From Bacteroidota bacterium (GTDB lineage Bacteria > Bacteroidota > Bacteroidia > Bacteroidales > VadinHA17), in contig JAUWBB010000003.1 in assembly GCA_030605195.1 (NCBI GenBank), forward strand, positions 1 to 38,443: a stretch of DNA of 38,443 bases, read 5' to 3'. Below are positions 11,517 through 20,880 of this stretch, piece by piece. The position numbers were made by a program, and so were the translations under genes. The stretch's first letter is position 1, and every line of letters begins with the position of its first letter. The notes below the pieces were generated by a model, which worked only from the letters and a program-made list of their open reading frames with translations, had not been told where the DNA came from and searched no databases.

Positions 11517-11868
11517 GTAGAGTTATTTCTTCACTCATATTGCAATTCCCGGTAAATTTAGATCCCGGTTCAATGGCCAACTTATTGGTTTGCATGTCAC
11601 CGTTCACCCGGGCAGTAACTTTCAATGATAATAATTGAGAAACGATCAATTTCCCCTCAACGGTACCGGAAACATCAAAATTTTTACAAGAAATCTCCCC
11701 TTTTACCTTTCCTGTTTCGCCGATAACCACTTTCCCTTTTGTTATTAAATTGCCGTATAATGTTCCATCTATACGGATATCTCCAATGGAATTAATATCC
11801 CCTGTAATTTCCGTACCAATACCAATCAGGTTTATTGCATTGTTTTCAGTCTCGTTATTCTTTGCCAT
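11452..11868 (-). CDS. Bactofilin / polymer-forming cytoskeletal protein
   Basis: NLIGIGTEITGDINSIGDIRIDGTLYGNLITKGKVVIGETGKVKGEISCKNFDVSGTVEGKL. Confidence 0.92.
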   Translation of the reverse strand: MAKNNETENNAINLIGIGTEITGDINSIGDIRIDGTLYGNLITKGKVVIGETGKVKGEISCKNFDVSGTVEGKLIVSQLLSLKVTARVNGDMQTNKLAIEPGSKFTGNCNMSEEITLHEPTKQTFKQEFKPAKEQKTN

Positions 11869-11978
11869 GGAATTAAAATGAATTTTTGTTTCGTTTAATG
11901 CACTAAAGATAAGAACATAGTTTCACAAATTGATTAAAAAAAACCTTAATTTTCAGATTTCATAAATAATTAGTTAAT

Positions 11979-12005
11979 AGTCGGCCCGACTGAAGATTGC
12001 CGACT
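11979..12005. repeat. Hairpin agtcggc...gccgact
   Basis: agtcggc ccgactgaagatt gccgact-type inverted repeat. Confidence 0.5.
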
Positions 12006-12050
12006 TAAAAATACAAAGTATAATGAAATTATCCATTATCAAGCCATAAA

Positions 12051-12138
12051 CATTGAATTTATCCCTGATGGCTATCGGAGCGATCTCATGATCCGCCATC
12101 CCGATAACTATCGGGAGGCGGAGAGTAAATTCCGATAC
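12051..12138 (-). repeat. 88-bp modular palindromic repeat, copy 1
   Basis: Reverse complement matches 22163..22250 over 88 bp with 5 mismatches counted by eye. Confidence 0.9.
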
Positions 12139-12140
12139 GT

Positions 12141-13157
12141 TTAATTATTCTTTATTTTCTTTTTTCCGTCATAGCCCCACTTCAGGTAAATCGACCCCCA
12201 GGTAAACCCACCACCAAAAGCCGTTAAAATAATATTATCTCCTTTGTTTAACTGGTCCTCCCATTCCCAAAGGCATAATGGTATAGTAGCAGTGGTAGTG
12301 TTTCCGTATCTGGTAATATTGATCATCACTTGTTCTTTCTTTATCCCCATCCGTCGGGCAGTAGCCTCAATAATTCTCATATTTGCCTGGTGTGGTACCA
12401 ACCAGGCCAGGTCTTCCGGAGTAATATTGTGTTTACGCATCATTTCGACTGAAACATCAGCCATTTTTGAAACAGCAAATTTGAATACCGTTTGCCCTTC
12501 CTGATAAATAAAGTGTTCCCTATCCATAAGCGTTTCAAAAGATGCCGGTCTTTCAGAACCGCCTGCTTTCATATGCAGATGATGGCGTCCGTAACCATCG
12601 GTGCGAAAAATATGATCCACAATTCCTACATCTTCGTTGGTTGATTCAAGCAGAACAGCACCGGCAGCATCTCCGAAAAGCGGACAGGTGGTACGGTCGG
12701 TGTAATCGGTAATAGTAGACATTTTATCCGTAGCAACTACCACCACTTTTTCATATTGGCCTGATTCAATAAATTTTGCAGCTGTTTCAAGCGTGTAAAT
12801 AAATCCTGAACAAGCTGCATTCATATCAAAACTCCAGGCATTTTTTATTCCTACTTTATCACTGATGATATTAGCCGTTGCCGGAAACATTCTGTCAGGT
12901 GTAACGGTTGTACAAATCATCAACTCCACTTCCTCTGGTAATGTTCCTGTCTTTTCCAGCAATCCTCTAACCGCTTTTTCTCCCATATATGAAGATCCCC
13001 GGGCTTCCCCCTTCAAAATTCGTCTTTCTTTAATACCAATCCTTTGCATTATCCATTCATCTGATGTATCCACCATGGAAGCCAGTTCATCATTGGATAG
13101 CCTGTATTCGGGAACCCAGCAATTTATTCCTGTTATCGACGCTCTGATGCTTTCCAT
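12141..13157 (-). CDS. fabH: 3-oxoacyl-ACP synthase III
   Basis: [17 protein letters not shown] (Cys), [17 protein letters not shown] (His), [15 protein letters not shown] (Asn). Confidence 0.96.
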   Translation of the reverse strand: MESIRASITGINCWVPEYRLSNDELASMVDTSDEWIMQRIGIKERRILKGEARGSSYMGEKAVRGLLEKTGTLPEEVELMICTTVTPDRMFPATANIISDKVGIKNAWSFDMNAACSGFIYTLETAAKFIESGQYEKVVVVATDKMSTITDYTDRTTCPLFGDAAGAVLLESTNEDVGIVDHIFRTDGYGRHHLHMKAGGSERPASFETLMDREHFIYQEGQTVFKFAVSKMADVSVEMMRKHNITPEDLAWLVPHQANMRIIEATARRMGIKKEQVMINITRYGNTTTATIPLCLWEWEDQLNKGDNIILTAFGGGFTWGSIYLKWGYDGKKKIKNN

Positions 13158-14098
13158 TATTTAAAAGCTTCTTTAATTCTATCCGTTAATTTCGCATTAA
13201 TAACACTTTTTGTGTACAGTATCATATTTTTTATGGCTTTATCATTGGAAATGCCATGACCGATGATTACATTTGAATTAACTCCAAGGACAGGTGTTCC
13301 ACCGTAATTTTCAAAATTAAACCGTTCAAAGAATTCATCTTTTATTTTCCGCTTTCTCACCATTGTATAAAAAGCTTCCGCTTCCTTCAATACAACATTT
13401 CCCACAAAACCGTCACATACAATCACATCGGCTTTTTCATTGCTGAAAAAATTATTTCCTTCAACATTGCCAATAAAATTAAACTCTTTAGTTCCTTTCA
13501 TTAATTCATACGCTGACTTTGAGACCAAATTGCCTTTTGTCTCCTCTAATCCGATATTTAACAAACCGACCCTGGGATTTTCAGTATTCCAGACATGTTC
13601 AGCATATAGCGATCCCAGAATAGCATATTGAAAAAGAACGTCAGGCCGGCAATCAGGATTTATCCCAACATCCAATAGAATTGCGGGTTTGCCCTCCACG
13701 GTTGGTATTGAAGATGCGATTGCAGGTCGAATAATTCCTTCAATAACTTTTACAGTATAACGAAGCCCTATCAACATTGCCCCGGTGTTCCCTGCACTCG
13801 CCAATCCATCAATTTCACCATTTTTCAGAAGTTTGTAGCCAATACTTATGCTGGAATTTGTCTTTAAAGCCCAGGCTTTTGCAGGATGATCTCCCATTTC
13901 AATAAACACTTCAGTATGAGCAATATCGAATCTGGAAGAGGGCACATGCTCACGTTCTAAAATGCCCTGGATTCTTTTTTCATCACCAATCAAGACTAAT
14001 TTGTCGTCGGGTGTTAATTCTTTCAAAGCAAGGATTGCACCCAAAACGGTAGCTTCAGGTGCATAATCACCACCCATTACGTCAATACCTATTCTCAT
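13157..14098 (-). CDS. plsX: Phosphate acyltransferase PlsX
   Basis: [25 protein letters not shown] ... [14 protein letters not shown]. Confidence 0.96.
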   Translation of the reverse strand: MRIGIDVMGGDYAPEATVLGAILALKELTPDDKLVLIGDEKRIQGILEREHVPSSRFDIAHTEVFIEMGDHPAKAWALKTNSSISIGYKLLKNGEIDGLASAGNTGAMLIGLRYTVKVIEGIIRPAIASSIPTVEGKPAILLDVGINPDCRPDVLFQYAILGSLYAEHVWNTENPRVGLLNIGLEETKGNLVSKSAYELMKGTKEFNFIGNVEGNNFFSNEKADVIVCDGFVGNVVLKEAEAFYTMVRKRKIKDEFFERFNFENYGGTPVLGVNSNVIIGHGISNDKAIKNMILYTKSVINAKLTDRIKEAFK

Positions 14099-14128
14099 AA
14101 AAGTGAGTTGAAGGTTAATAGTAATGAA

Positions 14129-14317
14129 CTAAGCCGTAACTTCTTTTTCGATAGCTAACTTTCCTCTGTAATACCCACACTCCGGGCAAACCCTATGATA
14201 CAGAACAGTTGCGCCACAATTTTGACAGGTAGCAATAGTGGTGGGGACAGTAGCTTTATAATGTGTCCGGCGCTTATTTCTTCTTTGCTTGGATGTTTTT
14301 CTTTTTGGATGTGCCAT
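14129..14317 (-). CDS. rpmF: 50S ribosomal protein L32 (zinc-ribbon form)
   Basis: MAHPKRKTSKQRRNKRRTHYKA...CQNCGATVLYHRVCPECGYYRG; start placed at second Met of ORF. Confidence 0.96.
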   Translation of the reverse strand: MAHPKRKTSKQRRNKRRTHYKATVPTTIATCQNCGATVLYHRVCPECGYYRGKLAIEKEVTA

Positions 14318-14849
14318 TTTCAATTAATTTTATTTTCTTTAACGGAGCCCATCTTGGATCTTCGTCAATTTTATTTTCTTTCCTGATAAGAAATTTGTTT
14401 AGTTTGTTCAACATTTCCTTATTACAAAGGCTTTTTCCGTTTTTCCCGTTTGGATGTATTCGTTTATAGGGTAAACTCAGGCAGATAAAATCAAAAAAAA
14501 TTTGAGATATATTAATTTCGTGATCTTCTGTGGAAAGAAAAATCATATCATCTGTAAGTTCTTCGTTACTCTCACCAAATTTTGCAAAAACAGTTCCGGT
14601 ATATTGAACGGGGAAATTAAAACATTCCAGGCACCGGTCACAGGTTATATTCACTTCTCCCTGAATGTTAAAATGCAACTCAATTACCGGCGGTTTTTTA
14701 TTCACCGTTACCTTCCCCGAAAGATTGCCCTCTTTTATCTCTGAATTTTCAAAATACTCAAAGAACCTGAAATCAATTTTAAAATTGAACTCGTGCTTTC
14801 CCAACCCTAATTCTTTGATCGGAATTGTATATTTCCTCATCTTTTTCAA
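14274..14849 (-). CDS. DUF177 (YceD-like) domain protein
   Basis: CDRCLECFNFPVQYTG and upstream-of-rpmF position. Confidence 0.85.
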   Translation of the reverse strand: MKKMRKYTIPIKELGLGKHEFNFKIDFRFFEYFENSEIKEGNLSGKVTVNKKPPVIELHFNIQGEVNITCDRCLECFNFPVQYTGTVFAKFGESNEELTDDMIFLSTEDHEINISQIFFDFICLSLPYKRIHPNGKNGKSLCNKEMLNKLNKFLIRKENKIDEDPRWAPLKKIKLIENGTSKKKNIQAKKK

Positions 14850-14891
14850 ATCCCATCAAAAAAATTGTCTCGCAAAAGTAGAAATTAATAT

Positions 14892-17834
14892 TTAACATAC
14901 AAATATCAGGCAATCCTTGTTAAAATTCATCCCTGTGGTTTCTAAAATAGCCGGCGCTTTAATCTCTTTTTTGCCTTTGTCTTTTGGAATAGCTCTTCCG
15001 GTCAAGAGAATAACAATTTTATCTTTAAGGTCCATATCAGGACTTTCGCCTGGATTAATTACCAATCCCTTGGATAACAAGTTCCTCAACTGAGACTGCC
15101 GCCAATGTTTATAGGGTTCTATTTGCACTAATAAATTTTCAGCCATGCGAGACCCTCCAATTCGCCACAGCCGTTTTTCAAGTTTCTCTGATGCTTTCAT
15201 GATGGAATGCATATTGGCTGATGACATCCACAAGACCGTTAGAGGCGATTCGGCAGATACTTCTGCTGTCCTTGGTAAACCAGTCAATCCAGCCATTTCG
15301 CCAATAAAATTTCCCTGGCCTATAATATCCACCACCTTTTCTTTAACCGTTACTTTTATAGTCCCTCTTGCAATAAAGAAAAATCCGTCGCCTGAACCAC
15401 CTTCACGAATGATTTTCTCTCCAACCGAATATACTTTGGTTTGAAAATGACTCACTACCTGGCTTAAAACTCCCGGTTCAAGATCCTTTAACCATGACAC
15501 ATCTTTCAGTAATTCCACTGCATCGGGTAAGGATACCGATAGTGGTGAATCCATTAACTTTTTCATCCTTTCTTCAATTCCGGAAATCATCTTTTTGGCT
15601 TCACCGCTTTCAATCCTTCCATTCTTTTGTAATCTTTCTACTGTCCTTCGTTCATAATTCAACATAGAACGTATGGCTTGTCTTGTAGCAATCGCGGAAT
15701 AAATTTCAGGAAAATTTTTCCGAATGTTTCTAATAAATGTTTGCCCATGAATTTTGTTTTCATTGATCTCTTCTTCAATAATTCCAAGGGTTTTTTCTTC
15801 TTCCTCATCATTCATCTGATCATCGGTTTTAAGACTTCTGTACATGCTTTCAACCAATTTCAGTGCTTCTTCCTGAGCCTCAACAAATCCCCTGGCACTA
15901 TCATAACTAACGGATAATCTTTCAAAAAAAGTCCGTTTTGTCATCCTCCCGGCCATCGGCATCGATTGCAACCAAGTTAATAATTTTGGTGTTTTCCAGG
16001 ATTCCTCCAGGTCTTTTCTTTCCGATAAGGGGATCATTCCTCCGGCATCAAGAATGTCGTCAATCGTCTCTGATAACCTCCGTACTGCAACGGGACCAAG
16101 TAATCCATCTCTAAATTGATGCCAATAACTGCTTTTTTCTTTTTCAAGTATCCTTCGACGGGTTTCAGCGATGGTTTCTATTTTAATGTTTTCCGTACTA
16201 ATTCTTTCGGCACTTTGGGGAAGGTATTCTTTTACCGCAGTCCAGTTAGCACGGCTCAGAAACCGGTCCTCCTTCAATTTTTCAACCGCATTTTCGGTGC
16301 TCTGTCTGAGATACTGGTTTGCATTGGAGCGCATCAGGGCTATGGCCGGTGAAACTTTGGTTAAACCAAGCTTATTAACCAAAATTTTAATAGTGGTTGC
16401 ATTAACTAACGATGTAAGGGTTACTAAACCGGCAGTTAAAAAAAGAATTTGGTCCCTTATTTGAATGGGTATTGATTCTTCCCCTGCAACAATTAATGCC
16501 AGGGCAAGACCAATTGCTCCGCGTAGCGCACCCCACCATAAAACATATGATTCTTTTACCGACAGGCCATATCCAATCCTCTTCATAAACGGATAGAATA
16601 TTCCTATTATAATTGCACGGATAATATGGATACCAATATAAACAATTCCAAGAATAAGAAAATCTTTTCCGGTAAAAACTGTTCGTTGGGCTATCACCAC
16701 ACCAACGATTAAAAAGATTAAAGTATTAGCAATAAAGGCGGCTAATTCCCAAAATTCATGGAGAAAGTGCTCAACTTCCGGACTTATTCTGGTACGTCCA
16801 ACGCTTGCCATTACCAAACCGAGGGTAACCAGACCCAGCACACCGGATACATGGAAGAAATGTTCGCAAATAAAAAATGTAATATATGCAGCCATAATAA
16901 CGACACTGATCTCAACAAGGGCATCATTAAAAACCCTTCTAACCCATGAAATGGTAAGTCCTCCTATGATTAATCCTAAAAGGATACCTCCAAATGCAAC
17001 ACGGAAAAATTCAAGTATCGGAGAACCGGATGCCTCACCGGTGAAACTCAGAAGGAAAACCATGAAAAGAACAATGGCTGTTCCGTCGTTCAATAAGGAT
17101 TCTCCCTCGATAAGTGTACCCAGTTTCTTACTTGCACCTAATTCCTTCAACAACGCTACAACCGCAACCGGGTCAGTAGCACTCGCTATTGCACCAAACA
17201 TCAATGCAATAGTCCAGCCCCAGCCCACAAGTCCTATTCCAGCTTTATCCAAACCAATAACAAGAGCAGCTGTTAAAACCATAGCCAAAATTATTCCGGG
17301 AATAGCAAGAATGGAAGCATTAGTAAAAGTCCTTCTGAACGTATGAACATCCAGTGCAAAAGCTGCCTCAAAGATCAGTATAGGCAAGAAAATAAAAAGA
17401 ATCAAATGAGGATCCATCTTTCCGGCCCATGCAATCGATTTACTGAAAAAACTTAAATTCAGATGTACAAATCCAAGATTCCAGGAATCAAACCAGCCAA
17501 CACGCGTTGCCATACCCAGACCTAAACCAAACAGAAGTAACATAACCGTAAAAGGCAGCGGACTTTTTCGTAAAAAATGCCTTACGGCAGCACCAATGAT
17601 CAAGGCGATAATAATGAAAAACAACGATGATAAATCGGGGCCATGTTTTCCCTCATCATGAACCTCCTGATCAGTATGTTCTTCAGCCTCGTGTTGTACA
17701 ACTTCAGTCTTATCTTTTCCGGGAACCTGATCCTTGTTGTGTTCCTGGCCGTAACCGGAATATGAGAGGCCTATAAACAAACAAAAAATTAAAGGGAGAA
17801 ATAACTTTAATGAAATGATTCTTTTAGCTTTCAT
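14892..17834 (-). CDS. CPA1-type Na+/H+ antiporter with C-terminal cyclic nucleotide-binding domain
   Basis: GAIASATDPVAVVALLKELGASKKLGTLIEGESLLNDGTAIV; FFFIARGTIKVTVKEKVVDIIGQGNFIGEMAGLTGLPRTAEVSAES cNMP fold; signal-like start MKAKRIISLKLF. Confidence 0.93.
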   Translation of the reverse strand: MKAKRIISLKLFLPLIFCLFIGLSYSGYGQEHNKDQVPGKDKTEVVQHEAEEHTDQEVHDEGKHGPDLSSLFFIIIALIIGAAVRHFLRKSPLPFTVMLLLFGLGLGMATRVGWFDSWNLGFVHLNLSFFSKSIAWAGKMDPHLILFIFLPILIFEAAFALDVHTFRRTFTNASILAIPGIILAMVLTAALVIGLDKAGIGLVGWGWTIALMFGAIASATDPVAVVALLKELGASKKLGTLIEGESLLNDGTAIVLFMVFLLSFTGEASGSPILEFFRVAFGGILLGLIIGGLTISWVRRVFNDALVEISVVIMAAYITFFICEHFFHVSGVLGLVTLGLVMASVGRTRISPEVEHFLHEFWELAAFIANTLIFLIVGVVIAQRTVFTGKDFLILGIVYIGIHIIRAIIIGIFYPFMKRIGYGLSVKESYVLWWGALRGAIGLALALIVAGEESIPIQIRDQILFLTAGLVTLTSLVNATTIKILVNKLGLTKVSPAIALMRSNANQYLRQSTENAVEKLKEDRFLSRANWTAVKEYLPQSAERISTENIKIETIAETRRRILEKEKSSYWHQFRDGLLGPVAVRRLSETIDDILDAGGMIPLSERKDLEESWKTPKLLTWLQSMPMAGRMTKRTFFERLSVSYDSARGFVEAQEEALKLVESMYRSLKTDDQMNDEEEEKTLGIIEEEINENKIHGQTFIRNIRKNFPEIYSAIATRQAIRSMLNYERRTVERLQKNGRIESGEAKKMISGIEERMKKLMDSPLSVSLPDAVELLKDVSWLKDLEPGVLSQVVSHFQTKVYSVGEKIIREGGSGDGFFFIARGTIKVTVKEKVVDIIGQGNFIGEMAGLTGLPRTAEVSAESPLTVLWMSSANMHSIMKASEKLEKRLWRIGGSRMAENLLVQIEPYKHWRQSQLRNLLSKGLVINPGESPDMDLKDKIVILLTGRAIPKDKGKKEIKAPAILETTGMNFNKDCLIFVC

Positions 17835-18058
17835 GGGTGAAATAATTTTTTCCAAGGTACTAAATTGATTTGATTTTTTATTTAGGAAAAACAATCATTC
17901 ATTGATTCCCCCTGAATGAAAATTAATGCTTCACTAATAATACAGCAAAAGGATATAATCACGAAAATCTTGGGGGATGGAATATAAGAATGCAAAACAG
18001 GCTAATGGTATTAACGTTTCAAGAAAAACCGCTTTTACTACCATTACCTCAATTTGTT

Positions 18059-18559
18059 CTATTCTTTGATGATTTTTTTGGTTAGAATTCGTTTTTTCAG
18101 AGTATAGAACTCTGCAAAATAGATGCCTTTATAGAAATCATCTACAGGAAAGGAAAATCGATTACTCCCGGGAGATATTTCAAAACTAAACCTTTTTACC
18201 TCTTTACCCAGTATATCCCTGATCAGTAAAATTCCATCCAATGCCCTGTCCGCATTAAATGTAAGGTTCAACATGTTCTTTACGGGATTAGGATAGATCT
18301 TGAAATCTTTTTTCAGATCCGAAAATAATGCAGGTCCCGGAGGTATTGTTGTTGAAGCGGTTGTATATGATACGCTGGTACCTTCCAGCCGTATTGTATC
18401 ATTTATCCTGTTATTCGTTAATGTATCGGGGAGAACTTTATTCCCCTGAATTTTAGTAATATGCTTTGTCGCAAAAACAGGAAGGACCGATAAACCAAAT
18501 ATCAAAACATATCCGATAATCAAATTTTGTGATTTATGTTTTATTTTTAATCGGTTCAT
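18059..18559 (-). CDS. Short secreted protein with T9SS type A C-terminal sorting domain
   Basis: DFKIYPNPVKNMLNLTF...GKEVKRFSF...FYKGIYFAEFYTLKKRILTKKIIKE. Confidence 0.82.
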   Translation of the reverse strand: MNRLKIKHKSQNLIIGYVLIFGLSVLPVFATKHITKIQGNKVLPDTLTNNRINDTIRLEGTSVSYTTASTTIPPGPALFSDLKKDFKIYPNPVKNMLNLTFNADRALDGILLIRDILGKEVKRFSFEISPGSNRFSFPVDDFYKGIYFAEFYTLKKRILTKKIIKE

Positions 18560-18777
18560 ATCTTGTTTATACAGCTTTATTTATTCTAATCACAAACAAA
18601 TTTATGATATTTTGCCCAACAATCAAAATTTCCGCAAAATTCATTCCAAATAATGTATTTTAAACATAAAGATAATCACTACTGTCCGGCTGTTTTTAGG
18701 CAAAAGTTTTAAACTGGTTAAATATTAAAAGATACAGAGGGTTCTTTGATTTTTTAATTTCAAAATTAAGAATTCAG

Positions 18778-19133
18778 CTACTTTAATTCCAGTAACCTGA
18801 CCGGTTTGCAAAGAGAATACAACAATTTATCCTGTTGGGTAATTTCAACTTCCGATTGTTCTTTGCTTTCAATAATAACTAAGGGAATGCCATTTACGAA
18901 TAGAACAATATCGGGCCGGTATGATTGAAAACTGCCTTATCGTTGAAAGGAAAATTTTTCTGTAACATGAAAAACATTATTTGAAGGATTCTTCCAATCT
19001 ATATACCGGATAATTTATTCCCTCTATGGTTATCAGCCTCCCCGGGTGTTAAATACTGATAACCTGCCTTTTGCAGAAACTGCAGGGCAGGTATTCGTGA
19101 TATGTGATCTTCTTTAAATGATGGGGTGTCCAT
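18778..19133 (-). pseudogene. hsdR: Type I restriction enzyme R subunit remnant (hsdR, N-terminal fragment with internal deletion and in-frame stop)
   Basis: MDTPSFKEDHISRIPALQFLQKAGYQYLTPGEADNHRGNKLS, then in other frames YIDWKNPSNNVFHVTEKFSFQR* and RPDIVLFVNGIPLVIIESKEQSEVE...LELK*. Confidence 0.85.
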
Positions 19134-19444
19134 AATTAGTAATGTTGGTTGATGAGGTTGACTTTTCTTTTCCTTTTGGTCAAAAAATTTGGCCAATTAA
19201 TTTGGCATCCCAACTGGTTATTTGTCAACATTTTAAAATATTTTTCAAACAGATTTCCAGATGTTTTTTGCCAATTTTTTACCAATTAGAGTTTATCATC
19301 AATTATTGTGTCTTTATTCAAGCATTACAGTGAATATCAATATATATTGTGAAACATATTTTTGTATTATTAATATGTAATATGCGAATTCAATTTTTTT
19401 CATTAAGCTGATTAATAACTTGTTTAAAAATTTATTAAAACAAG

Positions 19445-19464
19445 CACCATGCTTCAGCATGGTG
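19445..19464. repeat. Hairpin 8-4-8 downstream of transposase remnant
   Basis: caccatgc ttca gcatggtg. Confidence 0.8.
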
Positions 19465-19492
19465 TTGGATGAAATATAATAATAGCTGAATT

Positions 19493-19510
19493 AGTGCGCT
19501 TTAGCGTACT
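19493..19510. repeat. Hairpin downstream of transposase remnant
   Basis: agtgcgc ttta gcgtact (one G-T pair). Confidence 0.65.
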
Positions 19511-19516
19511 TTAAAA

Positions 19517-19799
19517 AGACCATCAATCATCTGTAAACCCATACTCATTTTTCCACTTCTTCATATTCTTCCGTAAAAGTTTTTCGTTTATGATGTGAGT
19601 CTTGATTTCTGATATAATTTCTTATAACGTCTAATTGTGAAGCACTTACTGAATATGCACCATATCCTCTTTGCCAGGCAAATTTCTCTCTTCTCTTCCG
19701 GTTTGTATAAATAATCCGGACGTTCTTACTCACACTTTTACGCTTCTTTTTACTTACAAACATAACCCTCCAAAATTCGGGACACCCAAGTTTAAACAA
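19517..19799 (-). pseudogene. IS200/RAYT-like Y1 transposase C-terminal fragment, frameshifted
   Basis: KFAWQRGYGAYSVSASQLDVIRNYIRNQDSHHKRKTFTEEYEE then +1 frame KKWKNEYGFTDD*; N-terminal HUH region absent. Confidence 0.8.
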
Positions 19800-19893
19800 A
19801 TTACATTAAAATATATTTGTTATTCAGCTATTTACAGCTTAAAAATTCAGTCGTTCAATGACAGTACGGAAAACAGAGAAAGATAATTAGTGG

Positions 19894-19910
19894 ATTGGGG
19901 TGTCCCCAAT
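19894..19910. repeat. Perfect hairpin 7-3-7
   Basis: attgggg tgt ccccaat. Confidence 0.7.
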
Positions 19911-19912
19911 CG

Positions 19913-19940
19913 GCAAAGGGTTGTGAAAGCAACTCTTTGC
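19913..19940. repeat. Hairpin 11-6-11
   Basis: gcaaagggttg tgaaag caactctttgc (one G-T pair). Confidence 0.75.
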
Positions 19941-20013
19941 TTTTGTTTCGGAGGGCAAGGCTTGTGTTATGTTTTGTTCTTTTGTCATTTAGCTGTTCAG
20001 GTTAAACTTTTCC

Positions 20014-20069
20014 ATGTTTATTATTATTAATAAACATATAAACTAATAATAAACCGCTAATGTTTATTA
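20014..20069 (-). promoter_or_regulatory. Operator-like TGTTTATTA palindrome cluster with candidate TATATTTG promoter just upstream (minus strand)
   Basis: atgtttatta ttat taataaacat perfect palindrome at 20014..20037, third copy tgtttatta at 20061..20069. Confidence 0.45.
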
Positions 20070-20111
20070 TACAAATATAAGTTTATAATGCTGATAATCA
20101 CAGCTTTATTA

Positions 20112-20879
20112 TTATTTTATATCAATATCAACTACAGCAACTCTTTGAAAAGATATATGCTCCTTATATTTCACATAGCCAAGCTGATTGGTTAGTAAGC
20201 GAGTTGTTCCTATTTCAAAGACCGGGATATTGCAGTGATGATGTCCATAAAGCCAAAAGTCAATATTGGATTGTTCTATAAAATCATACATCTCGGTAGC
20301 AAAAGCTTCATTTAATTCATCATCTTTATATTTTTCCGGATAATGTAAAAACGTAGGTACATGGTGCGTAATCATAAAGGTTGTACTTGCCTCGTTTTCA
20401 TTTACGGCCTCTTTAATAAATAGCTTGCTATCATTGTGTTGTTGGTTGGCATGCAAAGGAGTATAAAGTTCATCATTAAATTTGATAACATGAAAATCAG
20501 ACAAGTTTTGTTGAATGGCCCATTGATGAGCGGGACTAATTTCTGACCATAATGTGGAGAAAATAAATTTCACGTTTTGATGTTGCACGGACTGGTTATT
20601 CACCAGAAAAACATTGCTCCTGATCGCCTCTTTAATAACGCCATATTTATCCGCCAAATCAAAATGATAGTACTCATGATTACCGGGTATCCAATAAGTG
20701 ATTTCGAAATGATCTGAAACATAATCAAAGAAATCGGCATGTTTATTTAATATTGCAAAGGGAACAATATCACCAGCCAGCAACAAAATTTCGCCCTTGG
20801 GTTTTATAGGATTTAATTTTAAGAATTCCTTATTTTCACGAAATTCCAGATGCAGGTCTGAGCAATATTGAACTGTCAT
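20112..20879 (-). CDS. Calcineurin-like metallophosphoesterase
   Basis: YCSDLHLEF, LLAGDIVPF, IPGNHEYYHF, ITHHVP, YGHHHCN metal-ligand motifs all present. Confidence 0.93.
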   Translation of the reverse strand: MTVQYCSDLHLEFRENKEFLKLNPIKPKGEILLLAGDIVPFAILNKHADFFDYVSDHFEITYWIPGNHEYYHFDLADKYGVIKEAIRSNVFLVNNQSVQHQNVKFIFSTLWSEISPAHQWAIQQNLSDFHVIKFNDELYTPLHANQQHNDSKLFIKEAVNENEASTTFMITHHVPTFLHYPEKYKDDELNEAFATEMYDFIEQSNIDFWLYGHHHCNIPVFEIGTTRLLTNQLGYVKYKEHISFQRVAVVDIDIK

Positions 20880-20880
20880 A

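Noticed and set aside
12141-14849. fabH-plsX-rpmF-DUF177 as an unusual cluster
   Set aside because: This order is well known and widely conserved in bacteria
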